Positions 20,781-33,477 of a stretch of DNA of 64,000 nt are shown here, in pieces. The position numbers were made by a program, and so were the translations under genes. Each line of letters opens with the position of its first letter. Positions within the stretch are counted from its first letter, which is position 1. Below the pieces are notes generated by a model that made no database searches, was not told where the DNA came from, and saw only the letters and a program-made list of their open reading frames with translations. The stretch is from positions 1,369,726 to 1,433,725 of the forward strand of contig NW_017264193.1 in the NCBI RefSeq assembly GCF_001619985.1. The letters are read 5' to 3'. Source of the DNA: Xylona heveae TC161. Taxonomy: Eukaryota; Ascomycota; Xylonomycetes; Xylonales; Xylonaceae.

Positions 20781-22268
20781 ATGAAAGCCATGAGGAATAA
20801 CAGAGCAATCATATCGGCTGGGAAAAGCCTGACGAGATGGAAATACGCAGCAGCATCTGCTCCGCTCCATTTGACCGTTGCGCGACAATGCAGTGGTAAG
20901 ACACAGCACAGAATGCTTCGCATAGCACATCCCTTTTGTCGCCCGGCGGATGGACGCACTTTTCTGCAGCCTTCGTTCAGCTTGAGACATGCTTCGACCT
21001 CTTCTGAGTCAAACTTGCGAAAGACTCCTCTCTACGATGTTCACGTCTCTCACGGGGGAAAAATGGTGCCATTTGCCGGCTACCACATGCCTGTACAGTA
21101 CAACGATCTGGGCGTTGGCGAAAGCCATAAGTGGACCCGGGAGAAGGCTAGTTTGTTCGATGTCGGCCATATGTAAATATAATCTTGCTGATATTTTCTG
21201 AACCCTTCTCCACGCTGACTGGGCTTTGAACTTAGGGTTCAACACCGCTTCTCCGGACCCGGTGCCGAAGCTCTTCTCATGAAATTAACCCCGGGCTCAA
21301 TCTCTAGCCTGCCAACTCACAACTCTACATTGTCATGCTTCCTACACCCGGGGACCGGGGGGATTGTCGATGACACTATCGTCACAAGGCTCGGTCCGGA
21401 GCTATTTTACGTAGTGACCAACGCTGCGTGCCGGGAAAAAGATCTTGCATATCTTTCGGATCATATTGAGAGTTGGACTAAGGAGGGCGGCAAGGCTGTC
21501 GACTGGCAGGTGCTTGAAGACTGGGGCCTTGTCGCCTTGCAAGGTCCTCTCAGCGCTGCAGCATTAGGAAAAATCGTCCCGGATTCGGATGCGGCTGATC
21601 TCAAAAGCCTTCTTTTTGGGCAGTCAAGATTTGTCCAATTACGCTTGCCTTCCGGTGAGCTGTCTCCGCCTGTTCACGTTGCGAGAGGTGGATATACTGG
21701 TGAGGACGGCTTCGAGATCTCTTTGCCACCAGAGGTTGCCGTCTCAGCTGTCGAGTCCCTCCTTGAGGCTGCCGGTTCTGATACTCTTCGGTGGGCTGGA
21801 CTCGGTGCTCGCGATAGCCTGCGCCTTGAAGCCGGAATGTGCCTCTATGGCCATGATCTCGACGATACCACAACACCAGTAGAGGCTGCTTTGGCCTGGA
21901 CAGTTGGCAAAGATCGCCGGGCGAACGGTGGATTTTACGGCGACGAGGTCATTCTCAACCAAATAAAGCCTCTCAAAGATGGGGGGAGTGGCGTCACTCG
22001 CCGTCGTATTGGTTTGGTCGTTGAAGGGGCCCCGGCTAGAGAAGGTGCTGTCATCATCGATGCCGAGGGGAACGAGGTTGGCAAGATAACCTCCGGTTGC
22101 CCCTCTCCGACGCTGAAACAGAATATTGCCATGGGCTACATAAAAAATGGGCTGCACAAGTCTGGGACCGAGGTGCAAGTGGTGGTCAGAGGTAAGCCTC
22201 GGAAGGCCAAGGTCAGCAAAATGCCTTTTGTCCCAACAAAGTATTGGAAAGGCATTACGCCAGCTTGA
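20781..22268 (+). CDS. GCV1: Glycine cleavage system T protein (aminomethyltransferase), mitochondrial
   Basis: The T protein transfers the methylene carbon of glycine from the lipoyl H protein to tetrahydrofolate, releasing ammonia, in the mitochondrial matrix. Exons are 20781..21172 and 21236..22268 with a 63-bp intron, giving 474 residues. The basic, Ser-rich leader of about 75 residues, ending near [10 protein letters not shown], fits a mitochondrial presequence. Conserved blocks are [101 protein letters not shown] and [13 protein letters not shown]. The C-terminal barrel runs through [20 protein letters not shown]. The start was chosen as the first Met of the only long leader frame. Confidence 0.95.
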
Positions 22269-22648
22269 TTATCCACATTTGTAATTCTCATTTCCATAAT
22301 ACCTTTGCATTTTGATACGGGAGACGAATTGATGGCAGGTTCAACATCCTGCATACTCATAACACCTTTGGAGGCATTTCAACTCTAAGCGCATTGGCGT
22401 GCGGGAGCGGACAGCATCATGAATTTGTATAGAATGTGTTGAGAATCGTCAAGTATTTGGGAGTCTGTCAGTGCCTCAAATGTCTGATGGGAGGAAATAA
22501 ATACAAAACGGTCATGATATTTACGTGAGAATTGGTTGCTTTGTCTCTCACTTTAGTATGCTAAAGCCACTATATACGTCCAAAAACATTGTCCCTGCGA
22601 CAAGGCCGCGGTGTGAGACATTATATCAGATAACTTAGTCTCAGTTGC
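22269..22648. other. 3' spacer between GCV1 and the permease gene
   Basis: Convergent 380-bp spacer. No coding potential or repeats seen. Confidence 0.55.
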
Positions 22649-24435
22649 TCAGATTCCGTTGCTAGCACAAGTAAATGCGCCCCCGAACGCACTCGCATTG
22701 TAACCGTCAATGATGGACTGCACAGAGGTCTTTCTTGGGTCAGTTCAGGTCAATGCCAAATGCACGAGAACCAGAGACTTACATATGTACCGACGCCAAG
22801 GAAGAAGAATCCAATCGCGATAATTATGATGTTGAGTAAGAATCCACCAATACCTCGGACTCCTCGTCGATGAATCCATCCGGGACCATAATCGACCTTT
22901 CTCATTCGCAAATATGCTACTCCCCAGAAGATGAAGCCAAAGAAGGAATCAAAGAGTGAGCTCATAAGAGAGAGCAGATCTGAGAAGAAAGGGATGACCT
23001 CTGCGATTATGAAAGCGAGCACCCAAGTCACTGCAAGAATGCCGGCCCATGAGAGCCACCCAACCACAGTGTGAGATCCTTTATGGCGGGTGCCTTCAAA
23101 GATTCTGAAGAAGACAAACCGCGCAGAGACTGAGGCATATAGGACCCCGAGGAAAATCAGCGTCGGTATCATGAACGAAAACGAAACTTTTTTATAGACT
23201 TCATTGCCGAGCGACCCAAAAGCTGGTGCGGTATTGTATTGTGTTCCAGTGTACGCATAGACGATAGCTCCGACCAGGCTGAAAAGAATGACTTCGGCGA
23301 TAGTGACAGCCCACAGCGCTTTTGGAAAATCCCGAGGGTTCTTCATTTCAGCGATGAAGCTTGGAAGCGTAATTTGGCCGATGAATGTATAGCTAATGTT
23401 GAGAAAGGCGTTCATTCCAGCCACGAAAGTAGTCCCCTTGGCCGGCACAGCTAAGACAATAGGTTCACCGCCACCAGTACCAGTTACCGGATTGATGTAT
23501 TTGGGGTTGGGGTTATAGCCTGCAGGATGGGCTTCGATGCCGGCAAAGATAGCAGCCAAGAGGACAGAGATGAAGGTGAAGAAGGCAGAAGCGGTACCAA
23601 GCTTAGCCAATGTTGAGAAAGTTCGAGGGAGTGAACACACGAAACATATAACTGCTGCGATCGCCGAGAAGCCGATCGTGCACACGCTATGATTAGACAT
23701 TGTGTTCAGATATTTTGCTCCAGTAAGGACGTGCAGACCCTGTGGACGATATTAGCGCCTGACACGCCAGGTGTAAAAAAGAAAGCTCGGAGTTTGTCAC
23801 CTGAATGAAGGTGTTGTTGAGCAAAAACATAATAGCCGTAAGATACCAAGCCCAACGCTGGCCCCAGAAAAGCATTTGTCCAATATCACAGACGTCTCTT
23901 ACTTCTGGGTGTCTAAGACAAAACTCCCTAGGTGATAATTAGTACCAGTCGAAATCCCAAACAACTGACTGTTCGCACCAAAGAACAAGTGATGTATAAA
24001 GCACCAGTGCGGCCACCACTACAGTTAAAATGAGGCCGGGAACCAGTCCTAGCACAGAATAAGAGTACGGGAAAGACATGATCGCCAGACAGATATACTC
24101 TGAAAAGAGCAATGCAGCAGTCTATGATTGCGCGTTAGAGAAATTCCGATGAAGAGGGAATTTCAAGTCAATACCTTGGGCCAACTGCATGTTCTGTATT
24201 TGATGGCATTGGAAGACTCGAGCTCCATTTGCTTCGCAACGCTCACACTGGTCTCGGAATCGGAATCTGACACGAGGCCAGGGAGCGGATCGGCAATCCG
24301 ATTCATTCTCGAAGGACCCAAGGCTTGTTTCTCTGCATCTCCAGAGAGTTTTTCCGAAGGGTAAGCCTTTGAGTCCTGGACGTTAGAAGGGCTGTCGCCC
24401 GTCGCATTTTGATTCTTTGTCCAGCCTAACGCCAT
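22649..24435 (-). CDS. Amino-acid permease, AAAP/APC superfamily
   Basis: This is a multi-spanning transporter of the fungal amino-acid/auxin permease type, in the group with the Neurospora neutral amino-acid permease Mtr; substrate not predictable. Exons are 24435..24175, 24121..23970, 23927..23801, 23739..22783 and 22729..22649, giving 525 residues, with introns of 42-61 bp. The hydrophilic N-terminus of about 87 residues is followed by the first helix region TAALLFSEYICLAIMSFPYS. Next come HPEVRDVCDIGQMLFWGQRW, AIMFLLNNTFIQGLHVLTGA and the conserved YTFIGQITLPSFIAEMKNP. Several more hydrophobic helices follow (about 11 in total). The last exon reads TSVQSIIDGYNASAFGG and ends TCASNGI. The phase of all junctions is consistent. 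Confidence 0.88.
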
Positions 24436-26943
24436 TTTACAAGGCGGATATAGATTGCCAGGTTGTCGCGAGAGGGTGATTTGCGAGGATTTACCAATTT
24501 CAGCATTTGCTGCGAAAGGACAGACTGAAAGAAAAAAATTATCGCTTGAATCGAATCGCAGGACTGCAGGTTGGCAGAGAGCGAGCGAAAAGGCGGCAAG
24601 TGATTTGCAGCGTACACTTGCAGATAAGTATGCTTGTGCTGAGACGAGCAGTTGGAAGAAGCAACGCCCTAGTCAGGCTGCAGGGATGCAGAACTCGGTT
24701 TACATGTAGAAACACGGGCAAATATCCGTGCGATTGCACGATCTGGGTGGACTTCTAGGCTTTCGTCTACTGCACATGGTGCCAGAGCAGGATGAGACCA
24801 GGAAGCACGCAATCGGAGCTTTAGGGCAGATAGGTCCATCGGACTTGTACCAAGACAGAGAGGCCAAAAGTATTTCAAATGCGCCTCCTCTCAATGAGGC
24901 TCGGTGGATGGACGAATGTGACGCTAGATGGGTAAGCGGACCATGTCGGACTGTCAATACAGGCGAATCTTGGAGATTTCCGATGGTTGATAGACGCAAG
25001 CGGGATGGGGATGCGTTGGATGACGTCCATGTCGTCCCTGTGGGTGGGTTACAGTAGCTCCGTAGAGTACTTCCATTCCGATCCATCTGAATTTGAACAT
25101 TGGGGGGCCACAAAATTCACACCAAGCACAATCGGACTTGGCCGTGCCCTTTAGTTTATTTCCGTTCTGCAGTTATAATTTCCGCTCGAACAGGCTAAAT
25201 TCATCGTCGGCGTGGCACTTGTAAGGGATTTTCAGTTGCCACGGAGTGAGGAAGGGCGGTGCCTTGTGGGGGAAGGGGAAGATACTCCTGGTTTTTTTTT
25301 GCTAATGCCCGGGAGTACCTTGCCCGAGGAAAAGCAAAATGAAAAGCTTGATGATTTGCCCACCATTACCAGTATCTTGCCCATCCAAGGATCCAAAGAT
25401 CGGGCACACAGAACTGACACTTTGGCGTGGTTTTCGTCCGGCGCCTTAGCGACCCCCCATACAGAGTGACATGTTGTTTGCATGCTCCGACAGAGTTATG
25501 GCGACATGGCTAGATGGGCCCATCTGGTGGAGTGCGGGGGTGCTGTGCCGTACCTGGTACAACAAATTCACCAACACACCCCTCGCACCGCAGGACCGGC
25601 GAGCTCCTCCGTCGCTTAAGCTGCAGAAACAGCCGCCATAACTTACTGGGGTGCAGTGAAGTTCTTCCTGAGGATAGCGTCGCGCTTCAATACGATCAGA
25701 GGCACCTGCTGACCGACAAGAGCTTCCCTCCCTCGCTCCAAGGATCAGAGATGAAAGCAAACGCCAGGCAAGGAGACCTCCCTGGTCTCTTCAGAAGGCT
25801 TTGCCCGCTTGGTCGGAAACCGCAATGCCCTAATTTGTGCACGAGCAGATCTACACTGCCACGCCCTCACCAGACAGCCTCAGTGTGGCGCATGGGGATA
25901 TTGGAGCTTGGCTAGGCCGGGAAGGTGCGTAGGGGGAATTGTTTACTCCGTAGAGTAGGCTTGATTGTTTCAAGTAACTTATTCTTTAGTTATGCATATT
26001 ATCAAATACCCTTGTTCGCTAAAACTAGTTACAGCAGAAAATGTTTCACCCGATAACTACGGAGTATTGCTTCTGTATCGTAGTAATCGTTGTTCCATGA
26101 AAAGAGGCAAAATAAATCAGGCTGTTGACAAAGGATGCACCGAAGCCTTGTCATTGCTATCCCAATTGCTTGTGAGGACGCTCTGGGGAGAAATAAGCAT
26201 GTCATTGTACATAAAAGCTCGATTCAGGTGCCAGGTGGTGGATTGCCTGGCAATTTAATCATGATAGGCTCGGGAGCTTAACACTAGATCTGCACCCTTG
26301 AAATGCCATTTTGTTTCGGGCAACATTTCCTACACCGCACTATTCCTGAAGAGCCGTCAGCTCCGGTATGATGGCATTATTGGCATCACAGCTCTGTGGT
26401 CTTTGACAAATTATCATTTGATTTTAAATAGTTTGTCTGTCTCTTTAGCAATTTCATCCATATGTGTGAAAGTGTTTCTTCGCTGAGTAAAATCGTAGGG
26501 GATAAGTCAGGCCCGAGCCCAGGAAATTTCCCTAAACGTGGCTGGAGAGACATGTACGGCAACCTTAAATGTCCGAAGACGAAGCGAGCTTATCCTACTG
26601 ACCGAGGGGACCGAGGGACCATACTTCGTACTGTGAAGAGCAAAACCCCGGCTCCAAGGACATCAGCCCATTCGCAGTCGGCTTCGACGTCCAAGTTCCT
26701 TTATACACGCGACCTATCGCATTGACCAGTATTCCTACAACATCTGAATCTCTATCGGTCTCGCACAAACTGCTTTCTTGAACACAAAAGCGACAGCCCC
26801 CAAGGGGATTATATTTCTCTCCGATTAAGACCCGCGCAAGACAGAAACAAATCCCTGTGCTTCACCTTTCGAGCACCGCTCAATACCGGCTGCTGGATAG
26901 TCTGTATTTTATTGCTTTTAAAGGACTCATTGAGGAAGTCTTC
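24436..26943. other. Intergenic, 2.5 kb, no supported gene
   Basis: This long spacer is between the permease (minus) and the small charged-protein gene (plus), upstream of both. It contains TACTCCGTA at 25944-25952 and its reverse complement at 26058-26066. A weaker copy (CTCCGTAGAGTAC) lies near 25060-25073. Frames 24728..25057, 25514..25915 and the antisense 25760..25446 overlap one another, have no recognisable domain and look like chance frames in locally GC-rich DNA. Confidence 0.55.
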
Positions 26944-27390
26944 ATGGCTCCAAAATGTGCCCATGATGAGGAAGTTGTAGATTCGTGGGAAGATGATGTA
27001 CTACCCGAAGAAGACGCTATGAACGCAGATGTTACATCAGAAGTTCGACCCAATATGGTATCTAGGCAAAAACCCACGGAGAATCGCAGTAACTCGGATT
27101 GGCAGAATGTTGTCGTTGATAATCCCTATTCAGCCACCTTCGACGGGCGTCATCTTCAGACTCCGAATCTGCAACAGGAAAGTCGACGGCCGGAAAAACA
27201 GACGGCTGTGGCCGGTCGAATGATAGCAGGTGCCCTCGGGGTACGTGCACCGAAAAAAACAGATGAACAAAGAGCATACGAACGCGCGGTGAAGGAAAGA
27301 GAAATTAAGAGGCGTAATCTAGAACGCCAGGCTCAAGTCAGGGCGACCGAGGAAGCCGAAAAGGCTAAGGCCGCCATATGGGAAGACTAA
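26944..27390 (+). CDS. Small charged protein with SWED(D) N-terminus and KAAIWED end (148 aa)
   Basis: The frame is open from 26857, but the ATG at 26944 starts the part that looks like protein (MAPKCAHDEEVVDSWEDDVL); the upstream residues look like translated UTR. The N-terminus is acidic. The middle is Asn/Gln/Ser-rich. A basic helix of about 50 residues begins at VAGRMIAGALGVRAPKKTDE, runs through long Lys/Arg/Glu heptads and ends AKAAIWED. From memory, ascomycetes have short proteins with this RMIAGALGVxAPK...KAAxW layout and no assigned role; I cannot confirm that here. The SWEDD start recalls eIF3j, but the rest does not match. It is tail to tail with SUMO (474 bp between stop codons). 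Confidence 0.68.
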   Translation: MAPKCAHDEEVVDSWEDDVLPEEDAMNADVTSEVRPNMVSRQKPTENRSNSDWQNVVVDNPYSATFDGRHLQTPNLQQESRRPEKQTAVAGRMIAGALGVRAPKKTDEQRAYERAVKEREIKRRNLERQAQVRATEEAEKAKAAIWED

Positions 27391-27863
27391 ATGTGTGCAT
27401 GCCAGTTTCTTGGATGCAGTACTGTCTGGCCATCTCTGAAGGTTCGTTGCCTGCACTCAAGGCAACGATTTTTCTGTGCATGCTTCGCAGGCAGTCTACG
27501 TATCTTGCAATGCATCGGCTGCTAATGAAATTACTCAGGCCTCTGCTACAGGAGTCCCGCTTTGCCTATGCATTCTCACAAAATAAATTGCATACTTTTC
27601 TAAACGCCGAAGCTTTCGGTCAATCTACGTTCAGGCAAAACCGAGAGTGTATTTGAGAATTCAGGGCGTAGATCCAGAACTTGGTATTTGGAATTATAAG
27701 AGACCCAACTATATTGGAAAAGAATTGAGGGATTGACGCCTGAGGCGCCAAATGTAACGAAAACCTGTGTTCCAGGTAGTATGGCTATCCTTCCGCAAGA
27801 GCAAACAAATCATCTCCTCATTGAATTTTGTCGAAAGTGGAAAATCTCCTATGCAGATTTCAT
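27391..27863. other. Convergent 3' spacer, small protein / SUMO
   Basis: 473 bp between two stop codons. A 92-codon plus frame (27378..27656) overlaps the end of the upstream gene and has no family resemblance. Likely only 3' UTRs. Confidence 0.55.
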
Positions 27864-28225
27864 CTACCAGTCCATGTCTCCAAACCCTCCGATTTGTTCT
27901 TGATGAACTTCAAGAGTATCGCCGTCTTGCATCTCCAGCTAAAAAGTGAAGCGAGTTAGATGAAAGAATGAGACTACAGATGGCAAAGACCTACAGAATC
28001 AGGCGTGTCGGCAGGCTGCACCCGGGTACCATCAAAGAGGAAACGGACGGTATTCGGAGCCTTCCCTTGCCGCTCACAGAACGCATCCATGAGCTTCTTA
28101 AGAGCAGTTGTGCGCTTGATCTTGAAAAAGACTTCGTTGTTGTTATCCGTGACCTTGATATTCAAGTGTTCGGTCGCAGGAGGCTCTTCGGGCTTGCCCG
28201 GTGGGGTTGAGCCATTGTCTGACAT
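27864..28225 (-). CDS. SMT3: SUMO (small ubiquitin-like modifier)
   Basis: SUMO is conjugated to lysines of many nuclear proteins. Exons are 28225..27995 and 27938..27864 with a 56-bp intron, giving a 101-residue precursor. The disordered N-terminus (MSDNGSTPPGKPEEPP) precedes the beta-grasp fold: LNIKVTDNNNEVFFKIKRTT, LKKLMDAFCERQGK, VRFLFDGTRVQPADTPDS, then LEMQDGDTLEVHQEQIGG. The processing site is the Gly-Gly at residues 94-95, followed by a six-residue tail, FGDMDW, that a SUMO protease must remove. Lys 11 lies in a GKPE context similar to the chain-forming lysines of yeast Smt3. Only the spliced form reaches the Gly-Gly end, so the intron is secure. Confidence 0.96.
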
Positions 28226-29897
28226 GATAGGATTACTGCTACGAGGTGTTATGCTGAAATCAGAAGCTAAATGAAGGGAGTGGCGACAATCGTTTTCTCT
28301 GTTTTCAGAATGTCAGTGTCGTCGTTTCGGAGGATGAACTGATCCCTCTCCGCGATGGTAGAGCTATGGGCAAGGCAGATAATTGCATCAAGCACCAGAC
28401 TGGAGCAAAACCCACTTTTGTGACTCGTATGTGCACGAAGAATCAATAAAATCAAAAGTCTGGGTATTCCCTAAAGATTGAAGACTGTAACGTGTAATTT
28501 TAAAGATGGAAAAGGGAAGACGTAGAATCCCAAGTTGCGATGCGCCTGCCCCGCTAGTCCATACGACAAGCGAGACCCCGAAAGACTTGCCGTCATTTAT
28601 CATTATTGTCTCCGGCTTTACGTATAAACTAGGGGTTCCGACATCAAACCCGCGCTTTTTCGCCACGACCCAGAACGTCAACATCCTTTTTAGCGACACA
28701 TAAATAGCTTTTAACAACGACAAAGCTTATTATTTTATATCGTTGGACCAGGATCATAAGGAATTTATATTTGTATTTAAAAAATGGAGGAAAACGCATG
28801 TCATCCGCAAGCTGTGAGTAGCTACACCTGATATCGTCTCAGATAGCATATTAATGTCTTAACTTAGTGCGCCATTCAAGGTGTGTCCCTCTATCACTGA
28901 TAGCTTTTGCATGTTTCTTCGTGAGTGTAAGGGCAGAACTTTCGCATACTTAGAATTCTCATAGACTGCTTATCCAAGTCGAATTACAATGAAGACAAGT
29001 GCAAGCGGCAAATTGACGCTCTGTATGAGTGTTGCAACACATTTTACCAGCAACATGGCGACAACGCAAGTAGTGTGAGCTGCCCCAAGGCAGGCTTACT
29101 GCGGTGAGTCTAGTTCTCCCTTGAGACGATGCCATGTTGTTGTGCTGAAATTTTTCTTTTTTGGCCAGACTCAAAATGAAACAGAGGGGTTTGGAGAAAT
29201 GATTTCAGAATCGACCAATTTCTAGAATTTTGGAAGTACGAACAAAGCGAATCGCAAGACAACGTGAGAGAGAACAATGAATTCTTTTAGTGCAGTTGTA
29301 GATGCCAATTTTCACTATCCTTGTCCTGCCGGAAAATAGACTTTGGTTCGAAGTTTTGCATGTTACACGCGCTGCCATACTCAACATCAGCCCTTTGAGA
29401 AGGTCCAAGGAGCGCGGCGGACAGAAGCAATGCGTTTGATATTAGACGACCGTGAGCACGCTAAGAAACCTTGAAGGTTTGAACAAACATTGATGGTTAC
29501 TCCTATAGGAGGTTTGATCCGTGACTCTAATGGTCGTCTGAAAAAGACATTGTTGAAGAAAGAAAAACGCCAAAATTCGTAGGTGGACGAGCTTTTTGTG
29601 GTCGAAAATATTAATGCTTAGTCATTCACTCCCGGAGGCGAGTGCACGCCGACACGCGAGAAAATATTACGGGTTTCTATGGAGGCCAATTACGCTACTC
29701 TGAGAAAGCTACAACAAGAATCAGAAGCTGAAATACTGGAGCTCGTGCATGGCGGCGCCTTTAAATAGGCTTGAGTACGAACAAGGCCGAATGTCAGTTG
29801 AAAGGCATCCAATTTTTCCGCAAATCGCTGAAAGCTTACCTCAGGGCCGAGCTAGGACAAGCTGTACGATCGTTTATTCCACCCAGTCCTGAGCAAC
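28226..29897. other. Divergent spacer SMT3 / NUP84
   Basis: This 1.67-kb region is upstream of both genes. Frames on either strand (for example 28723..28388 minus) show no family resemblance. It is long for two ordinary promoters, but no RNA gene or repeat could be recognised by eye. Confidence 0.5.
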
Positions 29898-32800
29898 ATG
29901 GCTCCCATTGCCCGAGGGTCTGCCACGGGTAACCCATCGTCACAGGTAAGACTGAATCGCCAGTTCTGGGGCCTTTCCATGCGCCGATATCGAAGGCTGG
30001 GTGCTACAAATAAGTTGAAAGCAGGCTACTGACAAGCGGTGCTTAAATTCACCAGAGCAAGCTTCGCGAAGCAGTTGTGGTAAGGGCACATCCGTTCCTT
30101 TTCTTGCCAATCATACTAACGAGGGACGTTGAGGAAAGCCCTCTACATTCTTCGACAATTCTGCCGGCAGACCAGGCCAAGGTTTTCAGCGGATGGAACA
30201 TTCGGCCAATATGCTAAAAAACAGCCAAGGTGGGAATTCCTGAACTAATCACTGGCCGTGATTCGTCTGCTTATTTGACCTTTTCACTTGTCTGACATGA
30301 AACAGCAATGGACACCCGATCTCTACTGGCAGACGGTCAATATGAGGATGCACTCCATCCGCTGCGCGCAGCAGCTGAACGTGTTGGGCGCGAAGTCGAG
30401 AAGTTTGCGGAAAATCTAGATCGCCTCAATCCTCTGAACCAACGGGATGCTTCCTCTACCTATCATAGCGTCATTGGCTTGGTAAAAAGCTACCAAGATA
30501 TCTCGCTCGATGCGGTGGAGCGCTTGAGGAAACGTTACGACAAAGATCTCAAAGCGCGGCTGACGGAGAGAATGTCTCGACGAGCCCAGGCGGTTTGTTT
30601 TGATGAAAAGAACGCCCAAAGCCAATCGCTCTCTGCCAACGATTCGCGAGTCTCTTATGCGAATGGAGATACTACTACGTCTACCGTACTAGAAGACCTA
30701 GAAAACTGGCAGATGGAGGCAGATACTTGGATTTTGTTCGGCCTTTTATTGGAATTTCAATACCCACCTCCTAACTACGGCAAGGTCAAAGGGGACATGC
30801 TGTCCGCACTTGCGAATATCACCCAATATTCCTCGGAGCATGTAATCTGGGAGAAATTTTTGATCGATGACGATATGGCGAGGGAGAGGCACTTAATTCT
30901 GAAATGGCTCGAGAGCACTGCCGACACTTCGGAAGGGGATGTAGATATTTTGGTACAACAACTTGAGAACAAAACAAACGCAGGAAAGAGTCTTTGTTCA
31001 CAAGGTTGGATGCATACAAAGGCAGCCATAAAACACGAGAAGCGGCTTCGTTCATGGCCTCAAGCGGTTGATCCCATGTCACCCGGTATTTCAACGAGCC
31101 ACCGGAGCTCTGATACGTCGGATGGCTTAGTCACGCAGCTAGATCCAGACGCGGCAACGCGGCAAGGATTGGCTCTCGAGACGCAGGACTACTTTTCCGA
31201 AAAAGCAGTCTGGATGGTGTGTTGGGAAATGCTCAGACGTGGAAAGAGTTGGGAGACCATTCGTGAATGGTGTCAAGATAATCTGGAGGGATGGAGAGCC
31301 ATAATCCTCCGAGGCACTCGCCCAAGCGATGAGCATTTGATCAGTAAACTGGTAGATCCTGTGGACGAAAAGTCTCCGGATGCCTTTCTGGGAAGCTTTT
31401 CAAGAAAGAATCGTTCTGGAGTCTTGTGGCGAAGAGTCTGCTATGCTTCTGCAAAGGCAGGTGGTATGAACAAATATGAACGCGCTGTTTTCGGGACCCT
31501 TGGAGGTGATATCGACAGTGTCGAACCTGTCTGCCAGAACTGGGATGACCATCTGTTCGTTCATTACAATTCGCTTCTACTGACTCAATTTGATGACTAC
31601 CTCCGACAGAATTTTCCACGTCGTGCGCCGCAGACTTTAACTCAGAAATTTGCTTCCCTTGACTCGGTTCAACTTCACGGCGAAGCGAAATCCGTTGGCC
31701 AACGTCTCATGAGTAGGTTGAAGGTTCACCCTACGACAAGAGAAGAAGCCCGACAACCAATGAAAATGATTCAAAGCGCATTGATTGCGAAGAGCTTTGG
31801 TGATTTTGTTTATCAGCAAGGGCTGGCTCTTTCCATCTTCGCCAATGAAAGAACCAAATCCAAAATAATACCTCCTCTTCCTGGGGAGGTGCTTGACGGC
31901 ACACTGGAGTCTTACATACGACCTCAAGACTACAATTCTCTCCGGGTCATAGCCCATATGCTGCTCATTTACATAGACCTTGGTTTCGAAATTGGTGAAG
32001 GGCGTCGTCGGGTCGCTATCGAAAACGTCCTGGTGGCTTACATTGACTTTCTCCGTTTGGCCGGAAAATGGACAATGATTCCGCTCTACGCATCTAAATT
32101 GTCTGCAGATAGAAGGCATTTGGTCCTAGGAAGATTGCTCATTGATGTCACGGATAACGCGGAGCGCAGCCAGCAGATGCGGTTGATGAAAGGCCTTGGG
32201 ATAGATGTCGTCGCAGTTCTCAACATGCAATTCAAGATGGTCATGTCTGATTGCAAATCTCGTGAGAAAGACGGATTCAAAATGGCCCCCTTCGAGTTGC
32301 TTGAGAATCGTCAGAGCTCTGCAGTGTCTGGCAGGGCACTCAGAGACAGTTTTATGGGCGATGACATCAGTGATGATGACGAAATTCTCATCAGAAGCTT
32401 TGAATGGTATTTGTTCCTAGATGGTTATTGGGTCGAGACTTTTCTTGCCGGGTCGAGTTTGTACAAACGCTTTCTTAGTACGTATTTCGGACTGACTGTC
32501 CATCTCTATTCCAAACATATGTACTAACGCCGGCCAATAAGGACTTGGACACTTGGCTGCTGCTGTTGACTTAGCAAATCGGGCTCCATTTCCTGCCATA
32601 TCCTTGACCAAAACAAGGGCTATTCTTGGCAAAAGCATTGACCTGAGCAAGGCAAAGGAAGCGCAAGGCGTTGACGACAGCAGCGGCCCTGCTGAGGAAG
32701 CATTACATTCAGAACCATTAGCAGGCAGTCATAGCAAAAATGCTCCGAAACTTCGAGAGAGAGTTCACCGTCAACTCCTGTTGAGGCAAAGTAAGACCTT

Positions 32801-33477
32801 TCGTGAACTCGAATCGGTTGTCGCGGCACTGGTGGCAATGCAAAATTGGACATTCACGAAAAAATCGATCAGTCACTCAGACAACCTGTAAGTGATGTGT
32901 CCATTAATTATAAAATTCTCCGTCACTCATTCACTTCCAGAGAAATTGAATCGTATGACCCGGAAAACCTGAAAGAGAACCCGAAGAAACGCTTAAGAGA
33001 TTCTCTTGACAGTGTGATCTCGTCAGTTGAAGCTCTTCTTCGAGGCTGGCTCTTGGATCCATTCAACGGTAATTCACCCTGTCTACTTTGTTTTATTACC
33101 TTTGGCCTCGAAATTCAATTGGGGGGGAAATCGCTAACCACTTAGTTTTAGAGAAAGAAATTTCAAGCTTGCAAGAAATTCGGAATATATACCTCCCCGA
33201 AATTATCCTCGCTTACATCAGTGTTCTCACTGAAGCTGGATCATATATGCGGCACAATATCCTTTTGCACTGTATGAGCCTCTCGACCCTCATCGCAGCT
33301 GAAAACTCAGACTTGATGGAGTGCTTTACCGCGGCTGGACGGGTTTCTGAGCTTGTGGAGGCATTTGCTTTGTCGAGCAAGGCGATTCTGCACGCAAATG
33401 AGCATGGAACGCGGAGTAACGCAAAGTCAACTCTGGGTGATGGAGAAACTATGGATATCTGGCAAGTGAAGCTATGA
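29898..33477 (+). CDS. NUP84: Nucleoporin NUP84 (Nup107 family, Y complex)
   Basis: This is a structural subunit of the outer-ring Y complex of the nuclear pore. The model has seven exons: 29898..29945, 30056..30079, 30139..30229, 30306..32477, 32542..32887, 32941..33068 and 33152..33477, giving 1044 residues. The long exon is alpha-solenoid, with VGREVEKFAENLDRLNP, EADTWILFGLLLEFQYPPPN, KAVWMVCWEMLRRGKSWETI and WRAIILRGTRP. The last exons supply LGHLAAAVDLANRAPFPAIS, VSSVEALLRGW-type helices and LPEIILAYISVLTEAGSYM. The first three coding exons (48, 24 and 91 nt) encode a Ser/Gly-rich N-terminus; they are chosen because all phases agree, but they are the least certain part. An alternative start is Met at 30308, which would lose about 55 residues. 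Confidence 0.88.

Noticed and set aside
21744-22178. 144-codon antisense frame
   Set aside because: Lies wholly inside the well-supported GCV1 exon and has no family resemblance.
24728-25915. Several 100-137 codon frames on both strands
   Set aside because: Mutually overlapping and domain-free in GC-rich promoter DNA; best explained by chance.
30308-30310. Met at 30308 as the NUP84 start
   Set aside because: Three upstream exons join in phase and give a plausible N-terminus; kept as an alternative, not the preferred model.
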